Positions 28,465-36,366 of a stretch of DNA of 64,000 nt are shown one piece after another. Under the pieces are notes generated by a model. That model was not told the DNA's origin, did not search any database, and was given only the letters and a program-made list of their open reading frames with translations. This DNA is from JBJHBP01 sp050485645. GTDB lineage: Bacteria; Pseudomonadota; Gammaproteobacteria; Steroidobacterales; Rariloculaceae. The position numbers and the translations under genes were made by a program. The stretch covers positions 70,743 through 134,742 of the forward strand of contig JBJHBT010000010.1 in the NCBI GenBank assembly GCA_050485645.1, in the 5' to 3' direction. Each line of letters begins with the position of its first letter. Within the stretch, counting starts at the first letter, position 1.

Positions 28465-29834
28465 GATCCGCCCTCCCCGGCATCGATGAGTGCGGCGGCG
28501 AGCTTCTCCAGACGCATCACGCGGGAGCCCTTGACCAACACCGTCAGATCGCCGTCGAGCAGCGGCTCGATCACGGCGCGCGCCTGATCGATGTCGTCGC
28601 AATCGCTGCCATCACCGCGAAAGCCCCGCGTCGCATGCGCGGCAAGCGATCCGACCGCGATCAGCCGGTCGCAGCGTCCGTTCGCATAGTCGCCGACATC
28701 ACGATGCAGCTGCGGACCCTGCTCGCCAAGCTCGGCCATGTCGCCCAGCACCAGCACGCGACGACCGGGCAGCGTGGACAGATAGTCCAGCGCGGCACGC
28801 ACGGACGCCGGATTGGCGTTGTAGCTGTCATCGATCACGCGCGCGCCGCGCCGGCCGGCGAGCACATTGAGACGACCGCGCACGGCGCTGGCCTGTGCCA
28901 GGCCATCGCGTATGTCGTGCGCGCCGGCTCCGACCGCGTGCGCGGCCGCGGCCGCGGCCAGTGCGTTGAGCACATTGTGGCGACCGGGCAGCGTCAGGCT
29001 GATATCGGTTTCCACGCCGTCGGGCAGACGCAGGCGGAAACGCGAACCGTCCGCGTCGAGCGCCATGTCACCGACCACCGTGCAGTCGGCAGTGGCGGCG
29101 AACCCGAAACTGACATGGAATTCGCAGCCGGCTCGTGCGCGCCACTCGCCGTAGTAGGCATCGTCGGCATTGAGCACCGCGGTGCCGGCGCGCGGCAGAT
29201 GGTCGAGCAGTTCACCCTTGGCGCGCGCCACGCCCTGCAAAGAACCGAAGCCCTCCAGATGGGCGGGACCGGCGTTCGTCAGCACACCCACGGTGGGCCG
29301 CACCAGCGACGCCAGATAGTCGATCTCGCCGGCGTGATTGGCCGCAAGCTCGGCGACCAGCGCCTCATGCCCTGCGCCCAGACGCATCAGGGTCAGCGGC
29401 ACGCCGATGTCATTATTGAGGCTGCCTTCGGTAACACAGACCGATCGCGCGCGGCCCAGTATTGAACCGATCAGCGACTTCACCGTGGTCTTGCCGCTGC
29501 TGCCGGTCACGCCCACCACCGGAATCCGGAAGGTGTCGCGCCATGCGCGCGCCATGCGCCCGAAGGCACGACGCGTATCGTCGGCAATCACCTGCGGCAG
29601 TGTGGAACCGATACGACGGCTGACAAGTGCCCCGGCGGCACCGCGCGCCTCGGCTTCGGCGACATGGTCATGGCCATCGAATCGCTCGCCGCGGATGGCG
29701 ACGAACAGCGCACCCTGCGGCAGCGTGCGGGTGTCGGTGCTGACCACGTCGAACGGCCGGTCCTCGCCGCACAGCCGGCCGGCGATGTGTTCGGCCACCG
29801 AGGCCAGCGTACGTGTCATCGCGGCCGCCGTCAT
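28458..29834 (-). CDS. murF: UDP-N-acetylmuramoyl-tripeptide--D-alanyl-D-alanine ligase MurF
   Basis: The product is 458 aa. MurF adds the D-Ala-D-Ala dipeptide, completing the pentapeptide. It has 'VSTDTRTLPQGALFVAIRGERFDGH' in the N-terminal domain and the P-loop 'GVTGSSGKTTVKSL' near residue 110. 'TEGSLNNDIGVPLTLM', 'NAGPAHLEGFGS' and 'VIDDSYNANPASV' follow. The usual 'ANHPGEI' reads 'ANHAGEI' here, a minor change. Its dipeptide substrate needs a Ddl ligase, which is not encoded in this cluster. ATGA overlap with murE upstream. Confidence 0.97.
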   Translation of the reverse strand: MTAAAMTRTLASVAEHIAGRLCGEDRPFDVVSTDTRTLPQGALFVAIRGERFDGHDHVAEAEARGAAGALVSRRIGSTLPQVIADDTRRAFGRMARAWRDTFRIPVVGVTGSSGKTTVKSLIGSILGRARSVCVTEGSLNNDIGVPLTLMRLGAGHEALVAELAANHAGEIDYLASLVRPTVGVLTNAGPAHLEGFGSLQGVARAKGELLDHLPRAGTAVLNADDAYYGEWRARAGCEFHVSFGFAATADCTVVGDMALDADGSRFRLRLPDGVETDISLTLPGRHNVLNALAAAAAAHAVGAGAHDIRDGLAQASAVRGRLNVLAGRRGARVIDDSYNANPASVRAALDYLSTLPGRRVLVLGDMAELGEQGPQLHRDVGDYANGRCDRLIAVGSLAAHATRGFRGDGSDCDDIDQARAVIEPLLDGDLTVLVKGSRVMRLEKLAAALIDAGEGGSC

Positions 29835-31360
29835 GACGGCACCCCGCGCTGCAGCAGCGCCTCGCGAACCGTGACGCGATCGCTGAACGACCGGCGTTCC
29901 CCCGCTGTCAGCTGCTCGCTCTCGTGGCCCTTGCCGGCCACGACAATGGTGTCACCGGTTGTGGCGCCCGCAATCGCCATCATGATGGCGGCGGCGCGAT
30001 CACGCTCGACGGTTACAGACTGCCGCGCAGCGATTCCGGAGCGGATCTCATCGATGATCGCCTGCGGATCCTCGCCGCGCGGATTGTCGTCGGTGAGTAC
30101 GATGCGGTCGGCATGACGCCCGGCGGCGGCACCCATCAGCGGCCGCTTGGCGCGATCGCGTTCGCCGCCGCAGCCGAACACACAGGTGAGCGTGCCGGCG
30201 GTGAGCGCACGCGTCTGCGCAAGTACCCGCTCCAGCGCATCCGGCGTGTGGGCGTAGTCGACGATGACGATCGGCGCGTCGTCGCCACCGAAGGTTTCCA
30301 TGCGACCGGGCGGCGGCAGCGCCGTACCCAGCGCGGCACAGGCCTCTTCCAGTTCAAGCCCGGAGGCGAGCAGCGCGCCCAGTGCCGACAGCAGGTTCTC
30401 GGCGTTGAAGCGGCCGATCAGCGGCGACGCCAGCTGCGCCCTGCGACCGCGCCAGACAACAGCCAGCCGCGTACCGGTCAGACCGCAGGCCTGCAGTTCG
30501 CCGGCGAGCACATCATCGGCCGGTGCCGCCACGTCCGCACCATCGAGCGCCGTACCGATCACTGCGATGTCGTCCGCCAGGTCCGCCAGCAGTGTGGCGC
30601 TGAAGGCGTCGTTGAGATTGAGTACCGCAACGGCAAGACCGGGCCGGCCGAACAGCCGCGCCTTTGCGCGGCCATAGGCGGCAAAGTCGCCGTGCGCGTC
30701 GAGGTGATCATGCGTGAGGTTCGTGAACACAGCGATGCGAAAGCGCAGCCCGGCAACGCGGTCCTGTGCCAACGCATGTGAAGACACTTCCAGTGCCGCG
30801 CTGTCCGCGTTCTGATCGACGTGCATGCGCGTCAGCTCGCGGTGCAGCGTGAGGCAGTCCGGCGTTGTCAGTGCGTGGCTCACCAGATGCGGTGGCACAC
30901 CGTAACCCAGCGTACCGATATAGCCGCAACGCCGCCGCGAAGCCTGTGACCCGTGCCCAGCCGCGTTCAGTGCCTGCGCAACAAGATACGCCACTGTGCT
31001 CTTGCCGTTGGTGCCGGTCACACCGGTCAGTGACAGTGAAGCGACCTCGGGATGGAAGCGCTGCGCCAGTTCACCCAGCCGCGCCTTGAGGTCGGGCACC
31101 GCGATGCCGCGCGGCGCTGCCGGCACGATACCGTCGGCGGCAGGTTCATACAGCACGACGCGCGCACCCAGCGCCATCGCACGTCGGGCGTGGAACAGTC
31201 CATGGGTGCGCGCACCGGCCACGGCGATGAAAGCGGCGCCCGGAGTCACGGACTCGCTGTCGAGCACCAGGTCGGTGACCACGACATCGGCGTGTGCGCC
31301 GGCCGCCGTACCGATCAGCTCACCCAGCGTCATGCCGGTGGTTCGCATCGCCGCAGCCAT
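29831..31360 (-). CDS. murE: UDP-N-acetylmuramoyl-L-alanyl-D-glutamate--2,6-diaminopimelate ligase MurE
   Basis: The product is 509 aa. The third-residue specificity motif reads 'DDNPRGEDP', the DNPR form that selects meso-diaminopimelate, as expected for a Gram-negative. The P-loop is 'GVTGTNGKSTVAYL', followed by 'EVSSHALAQDRV', 'TNLTHDHLDAHGDF' and 'IVDYAHTPDALE' of the C-terminal domain. The start ATG abuts the ftsI TGA with no spacer (TGAATG), so translation is probably coupled. Confidence 0.97.
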   Translation of the reverse strand: MAAAMRTTGMTLGELIGTAAGAHADVVVTDLVLDSESVTPGAAFIAVAGARTHGLFHARRAMALGARVVLYEPAADGIVPAAPRGIAVPDLKARLGELAQRFHPEVASLSLTGVTGTNGKSTVAYLVAQALNAAGHGSQASRRRCGYIGTLGYGVPPHLVSHALTTPDCLTLHRELTRMHVDQNADSAALEVSSHALAQDRVAGLRFRIAVFTNLTHDHLDAHGDFAAYGRAKARLFGRPGLAVAVLNLNDAFSATLLADLADDIAVIGTALDGADVAAPADDVLAGELQACGLTGTRLAVVWRGRRAQLASPLIGRFNAENLLSALGALLASGLELEEACAALGTALPPPGRMETFGGDDAPIVIVDYAHTPDALERVLAQTRALTAGTLTCVFGCGGERDRAKRPLMGAAAGRHADRIVLTDDNPRGEDPQAIIDEIRSGIAARQSVTVERDRAAAIMMAIAGATTGDTIVVAGKGHESEQLTAGERRSFSDRVTVREALLQRGVPS

Positions 31361-33085
31361 TCAGTGAGCCTCCGCATGCGCAATCACCGACACCGGCGGC
31401 TCGGGCAGCGCATCGGGCGCCACAGCCAGCAGGCGCAGCGCCTCGGAGGCGATGCGGGCGAACACCGGAGCCGCAACCTGTCCGCCATAGTGTTCGTCAC
31501 CCTGGGGTTCGTCGATCACCACGACCACCACCAGACGCGGATCGTCCAGGGGCGTGAAGCCACCGAACACCGCGGTGAAGCGGTCGCGCGAATAGCCGCC
31601 GCCGGCGGACTTCCAGGCGGTCCCGGTCTTGCCGGCAACACGGAAGTTCTGCACCGCGGCGCGCTGCGCGGTGCCCGCGGAAGACACGACGGTCTCGAGC
31701 ATCAGCGTCAGTTCCGCGGCCGTGCGGGCCGAAATCACCCGCTCACCAGGTACCGGCTCGTCCACGGCCAGCAGCGACACCGGACGGATCTCGCCGCCGG
31801 CGGCGATCGCCGCATAGGCACGCGCCAGCTGCAGAGCGGTGACGGACAGTCCGTAGCCGTAGGACATCGTGGCCTGTCCCACCGCTCGCCAGTGACGGTG
31901 CTCGTGCAGCACACCGGCAGATTCACCGGGGAAGCCGCTCAGCGTCGTCCGGCCGATACCGAAGCCCGACAGCACCTGCCAGATGCCCGCCGGATCCAGA
32001 TCCAGCGCGACGCGGCCGATACCAACGTTGCTGGAGCGTGCGAGCACCGTGGTGAGCGAGATTTCGCCGAGATTGGAGCGGTCCTGGGTCAGCGTACGGC
32101 CACCCACACGCAGAAAACCGGGCGAGGTGTCGATGAGCGAATCGGGGCGGTAGCGTCCGCTTTCCAGCGCCGCGGCAAGCACCAACGGTTTGATGCTCGA
32201 ACCGGGCTCAAACATGTCGGTGGCCACGCGGTTGCGATAGACCGCGGCATCGCGCTGCGTGCGGTTGTTGGGGTTGAACGCCGGCTGATTGACGGCGGCC
32301 AGCAGCTCGCCGGTCCGTGGATCGAGGATCACCACCGATCCGGCAACCGCTTCGCTCTCGCTGACGGCCCGCTTGAGTTCACGGTAGGCCATGTACTGGA
32401 TGCGCAGGTCGACGCTGGTGCGCAGCGTGCGTCCCGGACGCGCCGGTCGGATCAGTTCCACGTCGCGTATCGACCGTCCCAGCCGGTCACGCAGCACACG
32501 CTTGGCGCCGTTCTCTCCGCGCAGCCAGTAGTCGAACGCACGCTCCAGGCCTTCCTGACCGATATCGTCGATGTCCGTGAAGCCGAGGAGATGGCCGACC
32601 ACTTCGCCGGCAGGATAGTAACGGCGGTACTCGCGCAGCGTCGCGACACCCGGGATGCCCAGTGACAGCACGGCCGCGGTCGCCGCAGGACTGAGATGGC
32701 GGCGCAGATAGACGAATTCGCGCTCGAGGTTGCTGGTCACGCGACGCGCCAGTGCGTCCTCTTCCATGTCCAGCGCGCGCGCCAGCTCGCCGAGCCGGTC
32801 CAACGCATGCTTCAGCTCGCGCGGGTTCGCCCAGATGCTGTCCACCGGTGTGCTCACCGCCAGTGCGTCGCCGCGACGGTCGGTGATCGGTCCGCGATGC
32901 GCGGCGATTTCCACCGTGCGCAGATGACGGCTGTCGGCCTGGGTGACAAGGAAATCCTGATGCACGATCTGCAGATAGAGCACACGCACGACGAGACTGA
33001 CCGCACCGACGGCCAGCAGTGCGCCCAGCAGCCTGTTGCGCCAGCGATGCGGGCGAAGGTCGGGAATGGTGCCGCGCTGCGTCAT
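31361..33085 (-). CDS. ftsI: Septal D,D-transpeptidase FtsI (PBP3)
   Basis: The product is 574 aa. One N-terminal membrane segment (about residues 18-40) is followed by the non-catalytic pedestal domain ('RGPITDRRGDALAVS') and the transpeptidase domain. The penicillin-binding triad is intact: SxxK in 'FEPGSSIKPL', SxN in 'ARSSNVGI', and KTGT in 'VAGKTGTAWKS'. It cross-links septal peptidoglycan made by FtsW. It overlaps ftsL by ATGA. Confidence 0.97.
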   Translation of the reverse strand: MTQRGTIPDLRPHRWRNRLLGALLAVGAVSLVVRVLYLQIVHQDFLVTQADSRHLRTVEIAAHRGPITDRRGDALAVSTPVDSIWANPRELKHALDRLGELARALDMEEDALARRVTSNLEREFVYLRRHLSPAATAAVLSLGIPGVATLREYRRYYPAGEVVGHLLGFTDIDDIGQEGLERAFDYWLRGENGAKRVLRDRLGRSIRDVELIRPARPGRTLRTSVDLRIQYMAYRELKRAVSESEAVAGSVVILDPRTGELLAAVNQPAFNPNNRTQRDAAVYRNRVATDMFEPGSSIKPLVLAAALESGRYRPDSLIDTSPGFLRVGGRTLTQDRSNLGEISLTTVLARSSNVGIGRVALDLDPAGIWQVLSGFGIGRTTLSGFPGESAGVLHEHRHWRAVGQATMSYGYGLSVTALQLARAYAAIAAGGEIRPVSLLAVDEPVPGERVISARTAAELTLMLETVVSSAGTAQRAAVQNFRVAGKTGTAWKSAGGGYSRDRFTAVFGGFTPLDDPRLVVVVVIDEPQGDEHYGGQVAAPVFARIASEALRLLAVAPDALPEPPVSVIAHAEAH

Positions 33086-33372
33086 CGCGGCTGCTCCGCC
33101 ACGACGATGACATCGGTATCACGGGGCACGGCCAGATCCAGCTGCTCGCGCGCCAGCGACTCGATGCGTGAATGCGTGGCCCAGGTGCTCTGCTCGATCT
33201 GCAGTCGCCCCCAATCGATCAGCATGCGGTCCTGTTCGCGATTGAGCTCTTCCAGCTCGACGAACAGCCGTCGCGCCTCATGCTTGGCCCAGGTCAGCCA
33301 CAGACCGGATGCCGTGACGAGCACCGCGAGCACCAGTGCAGCGGTGATTTCAACTCGCTGCGGGCGGTTCAC
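33082..33372 (-). CDS. ftsL: Cell division protein FtsL
   Basis: The product is 96 aa from a GTG at 33372, which overlaps the rsmH TGA (GTGA). A longer open frame runs back inside rsmH and is not FtsL-like. A single membrane segment (about residues 8-28) is followed by a coiled coil with a heptad-like pattern ('EARRLFVELEELNREQDRM') and the short 'SRIESLAREQLDL' region. FtsL forms the FtsQLB complex that activates FtsWI. The position between rsmH and ftsI is diagnostic, since FtsL sequence is poorly conserved. Confidence 0.93.
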   Translation of the reverse strand: MNRPQRVEITAALVLAVLVTASGLWLTWAKHEARRLFVELEELNREQDRMLIDWGRLQIEQSTWATHSRIESLAREQLDLAVPRDTDVIVVAEQPR

Positions 33373-34307
33373 GGCGCGCTCCGATCCAGCTTTTCGGCAA
33401 CCCGCAGTCGCGCGCTGCGTGCACGCGGGTTTGTCCTGATCTCCTCTTCGCCCGACCTGATCAGACCACCGACACGACGCAGTTCCGGGCGCGCCTCGAT
33501 CGGCGCACCGGGCATGCCGGCCCAGGCCGGATCGCCGATCGCCGCGTGCGCGAAGAATCGCTTCACGATGCGGTCTTCCAGGGAATGAAAGCTGATCACT
33601 GCGAGACGGCCGCCCGGCGCGAGCAGCGCAACGCACTGACCCAGCGCCTTCTCCAGCGCACCCAGTTCATCGTTGATGAAAATGCGTATCGCCTGAAAGA
33701 CGCGCGTTGCGGGATGCCCGTGGCCGCGCGTGCGGCCGGCGGACGCGGCGACCACATCAGCCAGCTGTGTGGTTGTCGTCAGCGGCCTGTGCGCACGCGC
33801 GGCCACGATCGCGCGCGCGATGGCGCGGGCACGCGGCTCCTCGCCGTAGCGACGGAACACACCGGTCATGTCGCTTTCAGACGCATCGGCCAGCCACTCG
33901 GCCGCGGTGAGGCCGGACTCGGTGTTCATGCGCATATCCAGCGGGCCGTCACGCCCGAAACTGAAACCGCGCCGCGGCTGATCGAGTTGCGGAGACGAAA
34001 CGCCGATGTCGAGCAGAACGCCTGCCAGCGGTTGTGCGCCGAGCCACGGAGAGACCTGGTCGCGGAAGTGTTCGAAGCCGGCGTGACGGATCGTGAAACG
34101 CGGATCCGCGGCGAACCGTTCACGTCCGTGAGCCACGGCCTGCGGATCCTTGTCGAGCGCCAGCAGGCGCCCCTGCGGACCGAGCCGTTCGAGAATTTCC
34201 GCACTGTGTCCCCCGCGTCCGTAGGTGCCATCGACGTACCAACCGTCTGCTTTCAAGGCCAAACACTCGAGCACTTCCGTGACCAGTACGGGACTGTGTT
34301 CGGGCAT
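33369..34307 (-). CDS. rsmH: 16S rRNA (cytosine-1402-N4)-methyltransferase RsmH
   Basis: The product is 312 aa from the ATG at 34307, preceded by GGGGAGGG at about 10 nt. The family N-terminus 'HSPVLVTEVLECL' follows directly; an ATG at 34331 is possible. RsmH methylates N4 of C1402 in 16S rRNA. RsmI, encoded at 35.5 kb, methylates the 2'-O of the same nucleotide, so both halves of the m4Cm1402 modification are in this window. Motifs are 'VDGTYGRGGHSAEIL', 'DKDPQAVAHG', 'LLDIGVSSPQLD', 'RGFSFGRDGPLDMRM' and 'FHSLEDRIVKRFF'. Confidence 0.97.
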   Translation of the reverse strand: MPEHSPVLVTEVLECLALKADGWYVDGTYGRGGHSAEILERLGPQGRLLALDKDPQAVAHGRERFAADPRFTIRHAGFEHFRDQVSPWLGAQPLAGVLLDIGVSSPQLDQPRRGFSFGRDGPLDMRMNTESGLTAAEWLADASESDMTGVFRRYGEEPRARAIARAIVAARAHRPLTTTTQLADVVAASAGRTRGHGHPATRVFQAIRIFINDELGALEKALGQCVALLAPGGRLAVISFHSLEDRIVKRFFAHAAIGDPAWAGMPGAPIEARPELRRVGGLIRSGEEEIRTNPRARSARLRVAEKLDRSAP

Positions 34308-34365
34308 GGCTGCGACACCCTCCCCGCTCATCGCGCAGCCGGCCGCCGGCGCTCAGCGGCCGACG

Positions 34366-34821
34366 CTACAGCGACAGGGATTCCAGTTCCTCGGGCAGAT
34401 CCGCGTATTCGCCCGCCTCATCAGCCAGCCACTCATCGCGGCGGGTATTCCACCGCTCCTCGTCCCAGAGCTCGAACTTGTTGCCTTGTCCGATCAACAT
34501 CACCTGCCTGTCCAGACCGGCGAATTCCCGCAGTTCCTTCGGCAGCAGAATCCTTCCGTTGCCGTCCATCTCAAGTTCCGTGGCATAGCCCACCATGAGA
34601 CGCTGCAGTCGCCGCGCCTGCTTGTGCAGCGCCGGCAATCGAACGAGTTTGGCTTCGATCTCCTCCCAGTCAGGCAGCGGGTAGATCAGCAGGCAATAGT
34701 CCCGGTCCACGGTCGCGACAAGGTTGCCGTCGGCGCGGGTTTGAATGCGATCACGGTAACGGCTGGGAATGGCCAACCGCCCTTTCGCATCGAGGGTAAC
34801 TTTTGAGGCGCCGCGGAACAT
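34366..34821 (-). CDS. mraZ: Transcriptional regulator MraZ
   Basis: The product is 151 aa from the ATG at 34821 ('FRGASKVTLDAKGRLAIPSRYRD'). It has two AbrB-like SpoVT domains, each with a 'D..GR..IP...R' loop: 'LDAKGRLAIPSRYR' (about residues 9-22) and 'MDGNGRILLPKELRE' (about 85-99). MraZ forms a ring and represses the dcw operon by binding repeated TGGG boxes in its own promoter. Three such boxes are visible upstream, so autoregulation is likely here. It is the first gene of the division operon. Confidence 0.97.
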   Translation of the reverse strand: MFRGASKVTLDAKGRLAIPSRYRDRIQTRADGNLVATVDRDYCLLIYPLPDWEEIEAKLVRLPALHKQARRLQRLMVGYATELEMDGNGRILLPKELREFAGLDRQVMLIGQGNKFELWDEERWNTRRDEWLADEAGEYADLPEELESLSL

Positions 34822-34846
34822 ATCGGGACCCTGTTCTGGACCTGTC

Positions 34847-34872
34847 GGCCCATTTCTTCCCACTTTCTACCA
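34847..34872 (-). promoter_or_regulatory. Three MraZ boxes upstream of mraZ
   Basis: On the minus strand, TGGTAG, TGGGAA and TGGGCC occur at exact 10-nt spacing (plus-strand positions 34867-34872, 34857-34862 and 34847-34852). This is the known layout of MraZ operators: direct TGGKNR repeats, one helical turn apart. They lie just downstream of the predicted promoter and 25-50 nt before the mraZ start, the expected place for autorepression. Confidence 0.85.
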
Positions 34873-34881
34873 CTTCGCGAC

Positions 34882-34911
34882 ACTATAGGGAGCACGATGG
34901 CCCACTGTCAA
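34882..34911 (-). promoter_or_regulatory. Sigma-70 promoter of the mraZ (dcw) operon
   Basis: On the minus strand a perfect -35 TTGACA (34906-34911) is followed after 18 nt by TATAGT (34882-34887), five of six matches to the -10 consensus. The alternative register is CTATAG with 17 nt. Transcription would begin near 34876, right at the first MraZ box. Confidence 0.8.
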
Positions 34912-35007
34912 CCGGCGCAGTGAAGGTTTTTTCCGTGACGACAGAGGGTTAGCGTGCGGTGACGGATTCCCGGTGACGGCTTTTGGCGACAGAATGCACC
35001 GTCGCAA

Positions 35008-35024
35008 TGCACCAAAATAGTGCA
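35008..35024. promoter_or_regulatory. NtrC-like palindrome between rnpB and mraZ
   Basis: TGCACCAAAATAGTGCA is one base away from the NtrC operator pattern TGCACCN5GGTGCA and resembles glnA enhancer sites. A second left half-site, TGCACC, lies 13 bp away at 34995-35000. I see no clear sigma-54 -24/-12 promoter beside it, so binding is unproven and chance is possible. Confidence 0.35.
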
Positions 35025-35092
35025 ATTCTGTTCGGGATCAGGGGGTCGAGACGACCCGGACGCAGGGGGTGGCCCGGGTGGGGGAAGGAGGA

Positions 35093-35440
35093 TGCGGGAG
35101 CCGGCCTGTAAGCCGGGTTCTGTCGAGAGCAGTCATTCATCTGCGATGCGCGTCACCGCGCACCTGTAGCGACCTACCCGGGAGCTCGTGTGGGCACACT
35201 ACAGCGCTCCCCTATTCGGTCTTGCTCCGGGTGGGGTTTGCCCTGCCACAGCTGTTGCCAGCTGCGCGGTGCGCTCTTACCGCACCATTTCACCCTTACC
35301 GACCCTGCGGCCGGCGGTATATTTTCTGTGGCACTTTCCGTAGGCTCGCGCCTCCCAGGCGTTACCTGGCACCCTGCCCAAGGAGCCCGGACTTTCCTCC
35401 GGGACACAAAGTCCCCGCGACTGCCCGGCCGACTCCCGCA
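35093..35440 (-). ncRNA. rnpB: RNase P RNA (bacterial type A)
   Basis: The RNA is about 348 nt and is the catalytic subunit of RNase P, which matures tRNA 5' ends. On the minus strand the 5' region has the hallmark GAGGAAAGTCCGGGC (plus positions about 35385-35399). The 3' end has ACAGAACCCGGCTTACAGG (about 35105-35123), which pairs to form P4-type conserved cores. Helix P1 is seen directly: 35427-35440 pairs with 35093-35106 over 14 bp with one G-U. Ends are set from P1 and may be off by a few bases. It sits between rsmI and mraZ. No clear U-tract terminator follows. Confidence 0.95.
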
Positions 35441-35487
35441 ACCCGTCAGGTTAACGGTTCTTCGGCCGTGGCGTGCAAAAATCGGAT

Positions 35488-36333
35488 TCAGCCCGCGGCA
35501 GACAGGCGGGTCAGGCGATACACTGTGTTGCGTGGCAGGCCCGTGATGCGCGCCGTCAACGCAACGGCATCGCGTGCCGACAGCGACCCGGCGAGCAGCT
35601 CGAATATGCGCCGCGCTTCGGACTCGTCGGCCGATGTCTGCGCGTCACTGCCGGCCACCACCACCACGAACTCCCCTTTCAGCGGGATCTGCGCATCCAG
35701 GCGGGCGCGCAGCGAGGCCAGCGTGCCGTCGATCACCTGTTCGTGCAGCTTGGTCAGTTCGCGCGCGATGACGGCGCCGCGGTCCGGCCCGAACGCAGCG
35801 ATCAGCGCATCCAGAAACGCCGGCATCCGGTGCACCGCCTCGAAGAAAATCAGCGTGCGGCGCTCATCGCGCAGCTCGGCCAGTCGCGACTGGCGGGCGC
35901 TGCTCCTGCGCGGCAGGAATCCCTCGAACACGAAACGGTCGGCGGCAAGCCCGGCCGCCGTCAGCGCGGTGGTGATCGCGGAGGGCCCGGGAATGCTCAC
36001 CACCGTGATGCCGCGCGCCCGCGCCGCGCGCACCACCAGCAGCCCGGGGTCGCTGAGCAGCGGCATGCCCGCATCGCTGACCAGCGCAACGGATTCGCCG
36101 CCCGCCAGGCGCGTCACCAGCTGCTGCGCACAGTCGGATTCGTTGTGATCGTGGCAGGCAATAAGTGGCGTGTTCACGCCAATACTCGATAGCAATCCGC
36201 GGGTCCGGCGGGTATCCTCAGCAGCGACCAGCGCGACCCGGCCCAGCACATCACGCGCACGCGGGCTCAGATCCTGGAGGTTGCCGATCGGCGTACCCAC
36301 CACGTAGAGAGTGCCGCAGTTTTCAGACGCCAT
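35488..36333 (-). CDS. rsmI: 16S rRNA (cytidine-1402-2'-O)-methyltransferase RsmI
   Basis: The product is 281 aa from the ATG at 36333; the frame is open far upstream, but only because it runs antisense to lpoA. The tetrapyrrole-methylase fold motifs are 'LYVVGTPIGNLQDLSPRA' at the N-terminus, 'VAAEDTRRTRGLL', 'ACHDHNE', 'VALVSDAGMPLLSDPG', 'SIPGPSAITTAL' and 'FEGFLPRR'. RsmI completes m4Cm1402 of 16S rRNA together with RsmH. It is divergent from lpoA, as in E. coli. The stop lies 47 nt before the rnpB 5' end. Confidence 0.97.
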   Translation of the reverse strand: MASENCGTLYVVGTPIGNLQDLSPRARDVLGRVALVAAEDTRRTRGLLSSIGVNTPLIACHDHNESDCAQQLVTRLAGGESVALVSDAGMPLLSDPGLLVVRAARARGITVVSIPGPSAITTALTAAGLAADRFVFEGFLPRRSSARQSRLAELRDERRTLIFFEAVHRMPAFLDALIAAFGPDRGAVIARELTKLHEQVIDGTLASLRARLDAQIPLKGEFVVVVAGSDAQTSADESEARRIFELLAGSLSARDAVALTARITGLPRNTVYRLTRLSAAG

Positions 36334-36366
36334 GATGCCGGGTTCCAATTTGCAGAACCTAAGAAT

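Noticed and set aside
34901..34932. CACTG/CAGTG stem followed by a T6 run, resembling a plus-strand terminator
   Set aside because: No plus-strand gene ends there, the stem is only 5 bp, and it overlaps the -35 region of the mraZ promoter.
35043..35057. Perfect 6-bp hairpin (GGGTCG/CGACCC) just 3' of rnpB as a terminator
   Set aside because: No U-tract follows on the rnpB strand, so an intrinsic terminator cannot be supported.
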